Assembly: GCA_004299845.1 (NCBI GenBank)
Contig: CP036201.1
Coordinates: 496,001-560,000 of the forward strand
Source of the DNA: Verrucomicrobia bacterium S94
GTDB taxonomy: Bacteria; Verrucomicrobiota; Kiritimatiellia; Kiritimatiellales; Pontiellaceae
Direction of reading: 5' to 3'
DNA length: 64,000 nt
Shown here: positions 35,345 through 44,254 of the stretch, one piece after another
Position numbering within the stretch: position 1 is the stretch's first letter
Layout of the letters: each line of letters begins with the position of its first letter
Notes under the pieces: model-generated
Told to the model about the DNA's origin: nothing
Database searches by the model: none
What the model saw: the letters and a program-made list of their open reading frames with translations, nothing else
Position numbers and translations under genes: made by a program

Positions 35345-35688
35345 ATGAGTGAAATTCCAATGTGTCCGGAATGTAATTCAGAATATGTTTACGAAGACCG
35401 GGATATGCTGGTCTGCCCCGATTGCGCATATGAATGGATTCCGGGCGATGAAACGGCCACGGCTTCGGACGGCGGTCTGGTGGTTCTGGATGCCAATGGC
35501 AATGCGCTGGCGGACGGCGATGATGTAACCATTGTTAAAGGGTTGAAGGTCAAGGGGCTCAGTCTGATCTGAAGGCAGGAACCAAGGTTAAAGGGATCCG
35601 TCTTTGTGAGGGGGACCATAATATTGACTGTAAAATCGCAGGTTTCGGAGCCATGAAGCTGAAATCCGAGTTTGTGAAAAAGGCTTAG
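35345..35688 (+). CDS. yjdM: YjdM/PhnA-type zinc-ribbon protein, frameshifted in this sequence
   Basis: The first frame has a zinc ribbon ([26 protein letters not shown]) and the family stretch [25 protein letters not shown]. It stops at 35572. Adding one G to the run at 35554-35557 continues it through [22 protein letters not shown] to [10 protein letters not shown], giving 114 residues, the usual YjdM length. The name PhnA is historical and no phosphonate role is established. As in panB, satD and lipB, exactly one G appears to be missing. Confidence 0.92.
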
Positions 35689-35742
35689 TGTCGCGGCATC
35701 AGTAGTTGGTTGGGTGCTGTTCCGGGAAAATTATCCTGGCGA

Positions 35743-36510
35743 TTAGGGATTGAGCATATCGCTCCATGCTTCGATCTGTTTCATGGCATGATGGTCGGTG
35801 AGATCGATGTGGATCGGTGTGAGGGCAACATAGCCGGATTCAACGGTGCGGATGTCGGTGTCGACGGCATCGTCCAGCTGATCGAGTTCCCCATCCAGCC
35901 AGTAATAAAGATTTCCCCGGGGATCCCGGTGTTCGGAAAATTTTTCGATAAAGCGGGAGCGTCCCATTCGGGCGGATTTCATTCCTTTTAATTCGGAAAG
36001 TGGAACGTTCGGAATATTGACGTTTAAAAGGGTTCCGGGTGGAAGTGGATGTTTTATTATGTTTTCAACGACGTCCGCAACGACTTTTTCGGCGGTCTCC
36101 CAGTGGGGATCACAATAGGTACAGAGGGAGAATGCGATGGCCGGTACGCCGAGAATGGCCGCTTCGCTCGCGGCCGAAACCGTGCCGGAATAGAGTACAC
36201 TGATGCCGGTGTTTGAACCGAAGTTGATTCCGCTGACGACCAGATCGGGCGGGTCGTCTTTATACAGAAAACTGACGGCCAGTTTTACGCAATCGGCGGG
36301 AGTCCCGTCTACGGCGATTCCGAAATGGCATCCGTTTTTCTCGACGGGAATGGTGCGGATGGGGTCAAAAATCGTGATGGCGTGTCCGGTGGCGCTCCGT
36401 TCGGTATCGGGGGCAACCACATGAAGCGTTCCTGTATTCTTCAGTGCGTTATGCAGGCTCAGAATGCCCGGAGCGTGGATGCCGTCGTCATTACAAAGGA
36501 GGATCTTCAT
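35743..36510 (-). CDS. surE: 5'-nucleotidase SurE
   Basis: A 255-residue stationary-phase survival nucleotidase that dephosphorylates nucleoside 5'- and 3'-monophosphates. The start is ATG 36510 (MKILLCNDDGIHAPGI), with AAAGGAGG eight bases ahead on the minus strand. 121 upstream in-frame codons are antisense to rsmE and are rejected. The metal site NDDG and the loop DLVVSGINFGSNTG are intact, and the C-terminus SGYVALTPIHIDLTDH is family-like. It diverges from rsmE. Confidence 0.96.
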   Translation of the reverse strand: MKILLCNDDGIHAPGILSLHNALKNTGTLHVVAPDTERSATGHAITIFDPIRTIPVEKNGCHFGIAVDGTPADCVKLAVSFLYKDDPPDLVVSGINFGSNTGISVLYSGTVSAASEAAILGVPAIAFSLCTYCDPHWETAEKVVADVVENIIKHPLPPGTLLNVNIPNVPLSELKGMKSARMGRSRFIEKFSEHRDPRGNLYYWLDGELDQLDDAVDTDIRTVESGYVALTPIHIDLTDHHAMKQIEAWSDMLNP

Positions 36511-36590
36511 GGAGCGAATATGCAGGTCCGATGATGAAACTGCAAGAAAGGACGGTTGCATCTGCCGGTTGCTCTGTTCATGCTGTCCGC

Positions 36591-37328
36591 ATGAATTTAA
36601 TCCTTCTCCAACCGGTGGAAATTGATGCGGAAAACCGCGTGGTTTTAAACGATGAGCGCGCCGTGCATATTCGGAATGTTTTGAAGGCGGAGGGCGGGAA
36701 GAAACTGAGGATCGGGCGGTTGAACGGTCCGCTGGGCATTGGAACGGTTGAGATGGCGGATTCGCAGCAGGTTGTTCTGTCGTGTGTATTTGAGGAGAAT
36801 CTTCCGGAGAAGCCGCGGGTGGATCTGCTGCTGGCGATGCCGCGCCCGAAGGTGTTGAAGAGGATGTGGGCACAACTTGCGGCCCTCGGGGTGGGGCGGA
36901 TCGTGCTGGTGCGTGCGGAAAAGGTGGAACGGTACTATTTTGACAGTCATGTGCTTGAACCGGATTTTTATAACCGGAGACTGATTGAGGGCCTGCAGCA
37001 GGCCCGATGTACGCATCGGCCGGGCGTTCAGATTGAGCCGCGTTTCAGGCCCTATGTGGAGGATCGGCTGGAAACCGATTTTCCCGGTCAGTGTAAACTG
37101 CTGGCAGATCCGTCCGGAACAACGCGGATTCGCGATCTGCAGCCTGCGGAGAACTTCGGCCGTATTTTGCTGGCCGTCGGTCCGGAGGGAGGCTGGACTC
37201 CTTATGAGCTGGATATGCTGCGGGCGCGGGGATTTGAATTGATTGGAATGGGGAATCGTATTCTGCGGACAGATACGGCAACAATTGGGCTGTTATCGGT
37301 ACTGAACGAATATCTTGCCGGGAGTTGA
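36591..37328 (+). CDS. rsmE: 16S rRNA (uracil(1498)-N(3))-methyltransferase RsmE
   Basis: A 245-residue SPOUT methyltransferase acting on 16S rRNA. The start at ATG 36591 (MNLILLQPVEI) follows the divergent surE start by 80 bases. Typical motifs are AVHIRNVLKAEGGKKLRIG, the knot-forming ILLAVGPEGGWTPYELDML, and LRTDTATIGLLSVLNEYL at the C-terminus. The pgpA start follows two bases after the stop, so the two are cotranscribed. Confidence 0.95.
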   Translation: MNLILLQPVEIDAENRVVLNDERAVHIRNVLKAEGGKKLRIGRLNGPLGIGTVEMADSQQVVLSCVFEENLPEKPRVDLLLAMPRPKVLKRMWAQLAALGVGRIVLVRAEKVERYYFDSHVLEPDFYNRRLIEGLQQARCTHRPGVQIEPRFRPYVEDRLETDFPGQCKLLADPSGTTRIRDLQPAENFGRILLAVGPEGGWTPYELDMLRARGFELIGMGNRILRTDTATIGLLSVLNEYLAGS

Positions 37329-37330
37329 AG

Positions 37331-37780
37331 ATGAAAAATTTAATAAAGTGGATTGCGATTGGTTTCGGAACCGGGCTGAGTCCGGTCATGCCGGGTACGG
37401 TTGGGACGTTGGTGGGGCTTCCGCTTGCCTGGTGGGTGATGCGGTTGCCGGAAATCAGCACGCAGATCATCATCTGTGCGGTTTTAAGTCTTCTCTCCGT
37501 TCCGATCTGTGAAGTGGCGGAGCGGGTAATCGGCGGAAAGGATCCGGGCTGTATTGTGGCGGATGAGTATCTGACACTGCCGATTACAGTGATCGGCCTG
37601 ACCAGTCCCTGGGCACTATTGAGCGGATTTGTTTTTCACCGTATTTTTGACATCACTAAACCGCCGCCGATCAAGCAGCTTCAGCATATTCACGGCGGTT
37701 TCGGAATAACGATTGATGATTTTCTGGCGGCGCTCATTGCGCTGGGCCTGAATCATGCGTTATTCCGCTTTATCGGTTAG
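37331..37780 (+). CDS. pgpA: Phosphatidylglycerophosphatase A
   Basis: A 149-residue inner-membrane phosphatase completing phosphatidylglycerol synthesis. ATG 37331 has GGGAG upstream and is preferred to TTG 37325. Seen motifs are GTGLSPVMPGTVGTL, IVADEYLTLPI, FHRIFDITKPPPI and HGGFGITIDDFLAALIA. Its stop codon overlaps the convergent TPR gene stop by four bases, leaving no intergenic space. Confidence 0.95.
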   Translation: MKNLIKWIAIGFGTGLSPVMPGTVGTLVGLPLAWWVMRLPEISTQIIICAVLSLLSVPICEVAERVIGGKDPGCIVADEYLTLPITVIGLTSPWALLSGFVFHRIFDITKPPPIKQLQHIHGGFGITIDDFLAALIALGLNHALFRFIG

Positions 37781-38853
37781 GGCTGTTCGATACTGAGTAT
37801 GAGCGCCTGATAGTCTTCATCGTTGCGCAGACGGTCAAACTCTTCATCGTTCATATAGTTGAGTGCCTGATTCGGATCTGAAAGCTGAGCGGCCCGCTGG
37901 AATGCGGCAATGGCGGCTTTATCGTTTCCTCGCCGCATTTCAACCCGGGCAAGGAGCTGGTAGAGTGTAGCATCCTTTCTGATCTCTTCGGTCAGGGTAT
38001 AGAGCTGTTCCGCAGCCAGGTCCCAGTTTCCGATTTTGGTGAGATAGAGGGCAAAACTGTGGCGGGTATCGCTGTCCTCCGGGCGGAGATCGAGATATTC
38101 TTCATATGCATTGACGGCATCGGACTCCTTATCCATTTTGCGGTAGAGCAGGGCCTGGTTTTTAAGGGCTTCCGGATAGGCCGGTTTCAGTTCCAGTGCA
38201 CGCCGCAGATATTCTTCGCCTTTGTCATATGCTTTAGCTTCAATACAGGCGGCGCCCAGATTGTTCAGCACGTCGTAGCTCAGATCCGCATCGGAGGCGT
38301 CTTCGAGCAGGGCGAGAGCCTGGTCGAATTTTTTCTGCTTAAAATAAGCCATGCCGAGCGGGATTCTGACCCCGTCGAGATCCGGCAGAATTTCAAGAAC
38401 GTTTTCGTAATGTGTGGCGGCTTTGTTGTATTCGCCGATTTCCATGGCCTGTTCGGCCAGAATAATATTATAGGCCGCTTTTTTAACCCATGCGGAGTTA
38501 AACGGACGTTCGCCTTCGCCGTTCCAGGTCGGATCGGCATAATGGCTGGGGAAATCCATTACCCATTGTGATTCGGCGGGAAGGGAGTAGCGCGGGATAT
38601 ACTCCTGGGTAATCGGTGCCGGCGCTTCGGCTTCGCGGAGGATTTCCATATATTCGCGGACCACTACGAAGACGAGAGCCACGCCCAGCAGCAGTACCAC
38701 CATGCCGAGCGAGAAGCTGACCATCTGGTGCCGGCGGATTTCGCGATTACGTTCCGCAATCATTTCCTGAGAGACCTGCGGCGTATAGTCATCGCGCTGA
38801 GAGGTGTCTGTTGCGTAAATATCCTGAAGGTGCTGACGTTTTCCTGGTTCCAT
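37777..38853 (-). CDS. Membrane-anchored TPR repeat protein
   Basis: A 358-residue protein from ATG 38853 (MEPGKRQHLQDI); in-frame ATG 38898 is an alternative. A basic stretch leads to one membrane helix (MVSFSLGMVVLLLGVALVFVVV, about residues 45-66). A spacer is followed by at least five tetratricopeptide repeats, for example YNKAATHYENVLEILPDLDGV, KFDQALALLEDA and DKGEEYLRRALELKP. The repeats are probably on the outer side of the inner membrane and serve protein-protein contact. No specific function can be assigned. It is divergent from aroC. Confidence 0.88.
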   Translation of the reverse strand: MEPGKRQHLQDIYATDTSQRDDYTPQVSQEMIAERNREIRRHQMVSFSLGMVVLLLGVALVFVVVREYMEILREAEAPAPITQEYIPRYSLPAESQWVMDFPSHYADPTWNGEGERPFNSAWVKKAAYNIILAEQAMEIGEYNKAATHYENVLEILPDLDGVRIPLGMAYFKQKKFDQALALLEDASDADLSYDVLNNLGAACIEAKAYDKGEEYLRRALELKPAYPEALKNQALLYRKMDKESDAVNAYEEYLDLRPEDSDTRHSFALYLTKIGNWDLAAEQLYTLTEEIRKDATLYQLLARVEMRRGNDKAAIAAFQRAAQLSDPNQALNYMNDEEFDRLRNDEDYQALILSIEQP

Positions 38854-39080
38854 AATAAAGCGATATCCTTTTTGGCGTAGAGATTGCGGATTCTCCATAT
38901 CAGACGTTTTTTTGCAATTCAAATCGCGGTGCAGGTTATGTTGGTAAAGGGTGCGGCAGGAGAAGAATTTCTTGGTTTTTTCGTCCATTCCGATGTGGGT
39001 TGGTGCTATAAACACAGGCTTTGAGTAATTTGAACCCAGCGGGATTCCATGGATTGGAACCCGGTAGAAAAGGAAAACCC

Positions 39081-40166
39081 ATGTCGAGTACCATCGGAAC
39101 CCTGTATAAAGTATCCACATTCGGTGAGTCGCACGGAAAAGCGGTTGGTGCCATTGTTGACGGCTGTCCGGCAAACCTTGAGCTGAGCGAAGCGGATATC
39201 CAGCCGCAGCTGACGCGTCGTCGGCCGGGGCAGAGTGCCATGACTACTGCCCGCGACGAGGCGGATAAAGTGATTATTCTTTCCGGCGTTGAAAACGGAA
39301 AAACGCTGGGCACACCGATCGGCCTGATGGTGAACAATAAAGACCAGCGTCCTGGCGATTACGGCGAAATGAGCAACGTGCCGCGTCCGTCGCACGCCGA
39401 TTTTACCTATCAGGTGAAATATGGAAACCGCGCGGCCAGCGGCGGCGGACGTTCCAGTGCACGCGAAACGATCGGCCGTGTTGCAGCGGGGGCCATTGCG
39501 GAGAAATGGCTGAAACAGCAGTTTAACACCGAAATTATTTCCTGGGTGAGTTCTGTGGGCGATATTGATGCCCGGGATATGAGCACGGAAAATCTGACCC
39601 GTGAGCAGATCGATTCCAATATCATCCGCTGTCCCGATGAGGCGGCAGCGGAGCAGATGATTGCGCTGGTGAAGAAAACTGCTGCCCGAAAGGATTCTGT
39701 GGGCGGTGTTTTAACCTGTGTGGTCAGAAATGTTCCCGTCGGTCTGGGTGAACCGGTTTTTGAGCGTATGGAGGCTGTTCTTGCGCAGGCGATGCTTTCG
39801 ATTCCGGCAACCAAAGGATTCGAGATCGGTTCGGGATTTGCCGGGGCCCGTATGTTCGGTTCCGACCATAACGATCCGTTTGAACTGAAACCGGATGGTC
39901 GTCTGGGAACATCAAGCAACTTCAGCGGCGGTGTTCAGGGCGGAATTTCCAATGGGGAACCGCTGGTGTTCCGTATTGCGTTTAAACCGCCGGCCACCAT
40001 CGGCAGAGCGCAGGATACGGCGACGTTTGATGGAGAGGCGACGGTGCTTGAAGCCCGGGGACGTCATGATCCCTGTGTTGTGCCGCGTGCGATTCCGATT
40101 GTTGAAACCATGACGGCGATTACAGTCATGGATTTTGCGCTGCGTCAGGCCTATCGTCAGGCGTAG
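39081..40166 (+). CDS. aroC: Chorismate synthase
   Basis: A 361-residue FMN-dependent enzyme converting EPSP to chorismate, the last shikimate-pathway step. The start is ATG 39081 ([23 protein letters not shown]), AAGGA ahead. Motifs are the FGESHG start, [36 protein letters not shown] and [19 protein letters not shown]. Length is normal. The sulfatase maturase gene follows 16 bases later on the same strand. Confidence 0.97.
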   Translation: MSSTIGTLYKVSTFGESHGKAVGAIVDGCPANLELSEADIQPQLTRRRPGQSAMTTARDEADKVIILSGVENGKTLGTPIGLMVNNKDQRPGDYGEMSNVPRPSHADFTYQVKYGNRAASGGGRSSARETIGRVAAGAIAEKWLKQQFNTEIISWVSSVGDIDARDMSTENLTREQIDSNIIRCPDEAAAEQMIALVKKTAARKDSVGGVLTCVVRNVPVGLGEPVFERMEAVLAQAMLSIPATKGFEIGSGFAGARMFGSDHNDPFELKPDGRLGTSSNFSGGVQGGISNGEPLVFRIAFKPPATIGRAQDTATFDGEATVLEARGRHDPCVVPRAIPIVETMTAITVMDFALRQAYRQA

Positions 40167-40182
40167 TTCCGGAGTATGGAAA

Positions 40183-41559
40183 ATGTCCGCCCCCCGCTAC
40201 AGTGCGTCCCGTTCGTTTCATGTGATGACCAAGCCGATCGGCCCGCTGTGTAACCTCGATTGCACATACTGTTTTTATCTGGAGAAAGAGAAACTCTTTC
40301 CCGGAGAGGAAAGCTACAGAATGAGCGATGAGGTGCTGGAAACCTATATCCGCAAATATATGCAGAGCCAGCATACGCCGGAAATTTCGTTTGCATGGCA
40401 GGGCGGTGAACCGACCCTGATGGGGCTCGATTTTTTCCGGAAAGTGGTGGCCATTCAGCGGCAGTATGCCGGTGGGCGTGCGGTACATAATGCATTTCAG
40501 ACGAACGGGATGCTTCTGGATGATCAGTGGTGTTCTTTTTTTGCGCGGGAAAATTTTCTGGTTGGACTGAGTATTGATGGGCCGGAGCATATTCATAACC
40601 GCTATCGGGTGAACAAAGGCGGAAAAGGTTCGTTTTCAAAGGTCCTGCAGGCTCTGGAACGGTTGAAAAAACACGGGGTGGAATTCAATACGCTCACCTG
40701 TGTGACGCGGCAAAGTCCGGATGAGGCCGTCGAAATCTATGAGTTCCTTAAAGAGCAGGGCGTTACCTTTATGCAGTTTATTCCGATTGTGGAGCGGACG
40801 GGGGACCGTGCGGCTCATGATATCGGGCTGGGGCTGGCGGTGCCTCCGGATCCGACTTCGGAGGAAAATCCGGATGCGCTGATGCCGTGGGCGGTTTCGC
40901 CGGAGGGGTTCGGGCGTTTTCTCTGTCGTATTTTTGATGCGTGGGTGAAAAAGGATGTCGGCCGAGTTTTTGTGAATATATTTGATGTTGCGCTAGGCGC
41001 CTGGTGCGGGGTTGAGCCGAACCTGTGCACCTTTTCGAAGCGGTGCGGTCAGGCGGTGGCGATGGAACACGACGGTGGGGTGTATTCCTGCGATCACTAT
41101 GTCTATCCGGATTATTTTCTGGGTAATATCATGGAGAAATCGCTGGAGGAGATGATCTATTCTCCGAAGCAGGTGAAATTTGGAAAGGATAAATCCGATG
41201 CTCTGCCGGCGTACTGTAGAGCGTGTGAATTCCTTTTCACCTGTAACGGAGGCTGTCCTAAGCACCGGTTTATTAAAACTCCGGAGGGTGAACCGGGGTT
41301 GAACTATCTGTGTGCAGGTTATAAAACGTTCTTCAAACACATTGATCCTGTTATGAAGGATATGGCGGAGCTTGTCCAAAAAGGGCGCCCGGCGGCAGAC
41401 ATAATGGGTGTCGAACAAAAGAGGAAGCCAGTTGCTGAAATTGGAAAAACGCTGTCTTTTAAGGGTCGGGGACAGGTCCCGGAGGCTGGAAACGTAAACC
41501 GTAATGATCCGTGTCCGTGTGGCAGCGGGAAAAAATTTAAGAAGTGCTGTGGAAGGTAG
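40183..41559 (+). CDS. Anaerobic sulfatase-maturating enzyme (radical SAM, SPASM) with C-terminal SEC-C motif
   Basis: A 458-residue radical SAM enzyme that oxidises a Cys or Ser of sulfatases to the catalytic formylglycine without oxygen. The cluster motif CNLDCTYCFYLEKE is at the N-terminus. Cysteines for two auxiliary clusters follow (WCGVEPNLC, RCGQ, SCDHYVYPDYFLGN, CRACEFLFTCNGGCPKHR). The last 22 residues are a SEC-C zinc motif (NDPCPCGSGKKFKKCC), a module found in SecA and many unrelated proteins. No sulfatase is in this window, but Kiritimatiellota genomes are known for many. The start has CGGAG upstream. Family-level function is secure; targets are inferred. Confidence 0.92.
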   Translation: MSAPRYSASRSFHVMTKPIGPLCNLDCTYCFYLEKEKLFPGEESYRMSDEVLETYIRKYMQSQHTPEISFAWQGGEPTLMGLDFFRKVVAIQRQYAGGRAVHNAFQTNGMLLDDQWCSFFARENFLVGLSIDGPEHIHNRYRVNKGGKGSFSKVLQALERLKKHGVEFNTLTCVTRQSPDEAVEIYEFLKEQGVTFMQFIPIVERTGDRAAHDIGLGLAVPPDPTSEENPDALMPWAVSPEGFGRFLCRIFDAWVKKDVGRVFVNIFDVALGAWCGVEPNLCTFSKRCGQAVAMEHDGGVYSCDHYVYPDYFLGNIMEKSLEEMIYSPKQVKFGKDKSDALPAYCRACEFLFTCNGGCPKHRFIKTPEGEPGLNYLCAGYKTFFKHIDPVMKDMAELVQKGRPAADIMGVEQKRKPVAEIGKTLSFKGRGQVPEAGNVNRNDPCPCGSGKKFKKCCGR

Positions 41560-41560
41560 T

Positions 41561-42472
41561 ATGAGCGAAAAGATGATATCCGCCGATGAGGCGAAGCCGA
41601 TTCTGGTTAACGGCGAAGAGATCAGCGATGGGCTGATTCAGCAGGAACTCCAGATGCTGCGTGAACGCTATTCGCAGGAGATGTCCTATACGGAAATGGA
41701 CGAGAAGGCGGCGAAAATTGAGTCTGATGCACGGGAAAATGCTGTGGAGCGGATTTTGCTGATGCAGAAGGCGCGCGAGGAAATTAAAGATCTGCGTCCC
41801 GAGGAGGTTGAAGCGCGGTTTCTGGCCTTGCGGGAGCAGCACGGCGGGGAAGAGGAGTTTTCTAAACGGTTTGAACTGACGGATGAGGATGTCGCGAGAA
41901 TCAAGGAGGATATTGCTGATGGCGTACGCCTTGAAAAATATTTTGAAAAAATCTGTGCAGGCGTTGAGCGTCCGGTAGAGGCGGATTCGCGGGCATATTA
42001 TGAATCTCATCAGGAGGAATTCAAGATTCCGGAGCAGGTGCATGCGGCGCATATTGTTCAGCACCCTTCGCCGGAGCTTCCTATGGAGCGGGTGAACGCC
42101 GATCTGCTGAATGTACTGGAACGTCTGAAAAAAGGTGAGGATTTTGATGCGTTGGCAAAGGAATTTTCTCATTGTGAAGACGGACAGCATGATCTGGGCT
42201 GGTTTGGACGCGGGCAGATGGTGCAGTCGTTTGAAGATGTGGCCTTTTCCACGCCTGTTGGCGAATTCAGTGATATTTTTCAGACGGAGTTCGGGTATCA
42301 CATTCTGATGGTTCGCGGTTATAAGCCGTCGGAAATCCGCCCTTATGAAGAGGTGCGGTATGATATTGAAAGCATGCTTTTTGATGAGCGTAAAAATGAG
42401 GCTATCGGTGTGGTGGCGGATGAATTACGTGCTGAAGCTGAAATTGAAAACCTGGTGATTGTTGAGGATTAA
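41561..42472 (+). CDS. Parvulin-type peptidyl-prolyl isomerase
   Basis: A 303-residue protein starting one base after the maturase gene. An N-terminal helical SurA/PrsA-like chaperone region (residues 10-150) is followed by a PpiC rotamase domain, residues about 160-265 (EQVHAAHIVQHPSPELP, GEDFDALAKEFSHCEDGQHDLGWFGRGQMV, FQTEFGYHILMVRG). No signal peptide or membrane helix is visible, so it is either cytoplasmic or its true start is missed. It abuts the tat genes (next ATG directly follows the stop), so a role in handling folded Tat substrates is a possible inference. Confidence 0.9.
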   Translation: MSEKMISADEAKPILVNGEEISDGLIQQELQMLRERYSQEMSYTEMDEKAAKIESDARENAVERILLMQKAREEIKDLRPEEVEARFLALREQHGGEEEFSKRFELTDEDVARIKEDIADGVRLEKYFEKICAGVERPVEADSRAYYESHQEEFKIPEQVHAAHIVQHPSPELPMERVNADLLNVLERLKKGEDFDALAKEFSHCEDGQHDLGWFGRGQMVQSFEDVAFSTPVGEFSDIFQTEFGYHILMVRGYKPSEIRPYEEVRYDIESMLFDERKNEAIGVVADELRAEAEIENLVIVED

Positions 42473-42913
42473 ATGACGGCCGGTCTTTCACAATTTGGAT
42501 TTATTGGACCCGGAGGTCCGGAACTGATCGTGGTGATGCTGGTGCTGATTATGGTATTCGGGGCCAAGGATGCGCCGAAGATTTTCCGTAAAATCAACGA
42601 GTTCATGAGCACGGTCCGGAATACTGCGGATAGTTTTAAACGTGAGATTATGTACGGAGATCTTACTGCCGAGTCCGCTGCGGACGACATGTCGTATGAG
42701 GACGATGATTACGACTATACCGCAGATTATCCCGGTGAGGATTATGACGATTCCGAAGAATTGAAGGAACAGGATTATTCCGATGAAACCTTCCAGCATC
42801 TGGAACAGGATTTAGAGGATGCAGGTGCTGAAAAAATGACCGGGGAACCGGCCGACGGAGCTGTGTCTGAAAAATCAGGGGATGACGGGGGAGACGATGC
42901 TGAAAAAGCTTAA
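42473..42913 (+). CDS. TatA/TatB-like protein with acidic tail
   Basis: A 146-residue protein, ATG directly after the PPIase stop. Its N-terminus, FGFIGPGGPELIVVMLVLIMVFGAKDAPKIFRKINEFMST, matches the TatA/B pattern: membrane helix, FGAK hinge, amphipathic helix. From about residue 70 the tail is strongly acidic and tyrosine-rich (DDDYDYTADYPGEDYDDSEE). The longer tail and position before tatC suggest a TatB-type role in the twin-arginine export receptor. It is more diverged than the two short TatA proteins in the window. Confidence 0.85.
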   Translation: MTAGLSQFGFIGPGGPELIVVMLVLIMVFGAKDAPKIFRKINEFMSTVRNTADSFKREIMYGDLTAESAADDMSYEDDDYDYTADYPGEDYDDSEELKEQDYSDETFQHLEQDLEDAGAEKMTGEPADGAVSEKSGDDGGDDAEKA

Positions 42914-43949
42914 GTCACTCACAGGAAAATTTCGTTACGATGACTCTGAGATGCCGTTTCTGGAGCATCTTGAAGAATTCCGCCGGATGATTATCCGTGT
43001 AATTGCCTCGCTTGCTGTCGGTATGGTGGTTGTGCTGCCGTTTGCGGATCATCTGATCGGTGTGCTGCGGGCACCGGCTGAACCCTATATTATTAAAAAT
43101 GCCGAAGAGGTGCTGAGCGAGGCGGAGGTTCGGCTCCGGATCCCGGCGGATGCCATTTCAACGAATACGCTGTATATTGCCGAGGACGGTTCCGGCTATT
43201 ATGATGTTAAGGCCGAAGTGGCCCTTAATGAGGGACAGGAGATTCAGACCGGTGGCATTCGTCTGCAGTTTTCCGAACCAGCGGCGGCGATTAAGATGTG
43301 GCTGACCGTGACCTTTTTCGGCGGGCTGCTGCTGAGTCTGCCGTTTGTCGTCTTTTTTATCGGTCTGTTTGTTATGCCGGGCGTACGTGATGTGGAGCGG
43401 AAAGTGATGACCCGCATTTCCCTGTTTTCAGGAGGGTTGTTTGTGGCCGGCATTTATATGGGGTATAAAGTGACGCTTCCGCTGGCTCTGGGGCTGATGC
43501 TGAAAATCGGCGGTCAGCTGGGCGGCGAATCGATCTGGTTTTATAACAAATATATCGGTTTTGCATTGCAGCTGCTGCTGGCGTTCGGTGTGGCGTTCCA
43601 GATGCCGGTAGTGATTCTCATTCTGGGTAAAATGGGGCTGGTCAGTTCGAGCAGTCTGCGAGCTGCCCGGCCGTACGTTGTTGTCGGAATTTTTGTGGTG
43701 GCTATGATTCTGACTCCGCCGGATGTGGTTACCCAGATCCTAATGGCGGCTCCCTTGATTTTACTGTACGAGTTCTGTATATGGTTCCTTTATTTCAGTG
43801 GAAACCGCGACCTCCCGCCTCGTGAAGAGAAGACGGCGGAAGATGCCGATGCAGAGCCGGAACCAGAAAAAACTGTTGTTGAAGACGAGCCGGCGGAGCC
43901 GTCGGACGAAAATGAAAATCAAACGAAGAAAGATTTAAGCGAGGAGTAA
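42897..43949 (+). CDS. tatC: Sec-independent translocase TatC with periplasmic insertion
   Basis: A 350-residue protein; ATG 42897 has GGGGGAG seven bases ahead and overlaps the upstream gene. The twin-arginine receptor signature [14 protein letters not shown] is near residue 20-32. Six membrane helices follow, with the conserved [26 protein letters not shown] at 125-150 and [11 protein letters not shown]. Between TM1 and this region (about residues 62-122) is an extra segment of about 50-60 residues not usual in TatC. The last 45 residues are a charged tail. TatA follows five bases later. Confidence 0.95.
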   Translation: MLKKLKSLTGKFRYDDSEMPFLEHLEEFRRMIIRVIASLAVGMVVVLPFADHLIGVLRAPAEPYIIKNAEEVLSEAEVRLRIPADAISTNTLYIAEDGSGYYDVKAEVALNEGQEIQTGGIRLQFSEPAAAIKMWLTVTFFGGLLLSLPFVVFFIGLFVMPGVRDVERKVMTRISLFSGGLFVAGIYMGYKVTLPLALGLMLKIGGQLGGESIWFYNKYIGFALQLLLAFGVAFQMPVVILILGKMGLVSSSSLRAARPYVVVGIFVVAMILTPPDVVTQILMAAPLILLYEFCIWFLYFSGNRDLPPREEKTAEDADAEPEPEKTVVEDEPAEPSDENENQTKKDLSEE

Positions 43950-43954
43950 GCGAA

Positions 43955-44182
43955 ATGCATACATTGGCCTTTGGCATGCCGGGCGGACCGGAACTTTTAG
44001 TGATTCTGTTTATTATACTGCTGTTGTTCGGTGCTAAAAAACTGCCGGAGCTCTCCCGGTCTCTGGGTAAGAGTCTCGGTGAATTTAAGAAGGGCCAGAA
44101 GGAGGGTTCCCTGCCGGACAGCACCGAGGACGAGGTGGAAAAAAAAGAAATTTCCACGTCAGATGAGGATGACAAGGAGTGA
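43955..44182 (+). CDS. tatA: Sec-independent translocase TatA (copy 1)
   Basis: A 75-residue TatA/E. The helix [38 protein letters not shown] is a textbook TatA sequence (membrane helix, FGAKKLPEL hinge, amphipathic helix), followed by a short acidic tail. It completes the gene set PPIase, TatB-like, tatC, tatA. A near-identical N-terminus is found in a second copy at 58398. Confidence 0.96.
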   Translation: MHTLAFGMPGGPELLVILFIILLLFGAKKLPELSRSLGKSLGEFKKGQKEGSLPDSTEDEVEKKEISTSDEDDKE

Positions 44183-44185
44183 CGA

Positions 44186-44246
44186 TTGAGCCGTGAAATG
44201 TGCGTTTCCTGAGGTTGGAAATCACGCTTCACGCTTCACGACTCAA
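44186..44246. repeat. Imperfect inverted repeat with tandem TCACGCT units
   Basis: Arms 44186-44202 and 44230-44246 are complementary at 14 of 17 bases (TTGAG...CGTGAA against TTCACG...CTCAA). The right arm contains two consecutive TCACGCT copies and a degenerate third. It fills the tatA-CPBP spacer. It looks like a short intergenic palindrome rather than a terminator, as no T-run follows. Confidence 0.5.
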
Positions 44247-44254
44247 ACGTATTC

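Noticed and set aside
30877-35688. Programmed frameshifting as a shared mechanism for four genes
   Set aside because: The run contexts differ (seven, five, six and four G) and only one is a true slippery heptamer; a shared error source explains all four more simply.
36511-36873. 121-codon N-terminal extension of surE
   Set aside because: It is antisense to rsmE and low complexity; the SurE start motif MKILLCNDDG with a strong ribosome site is at 36510.
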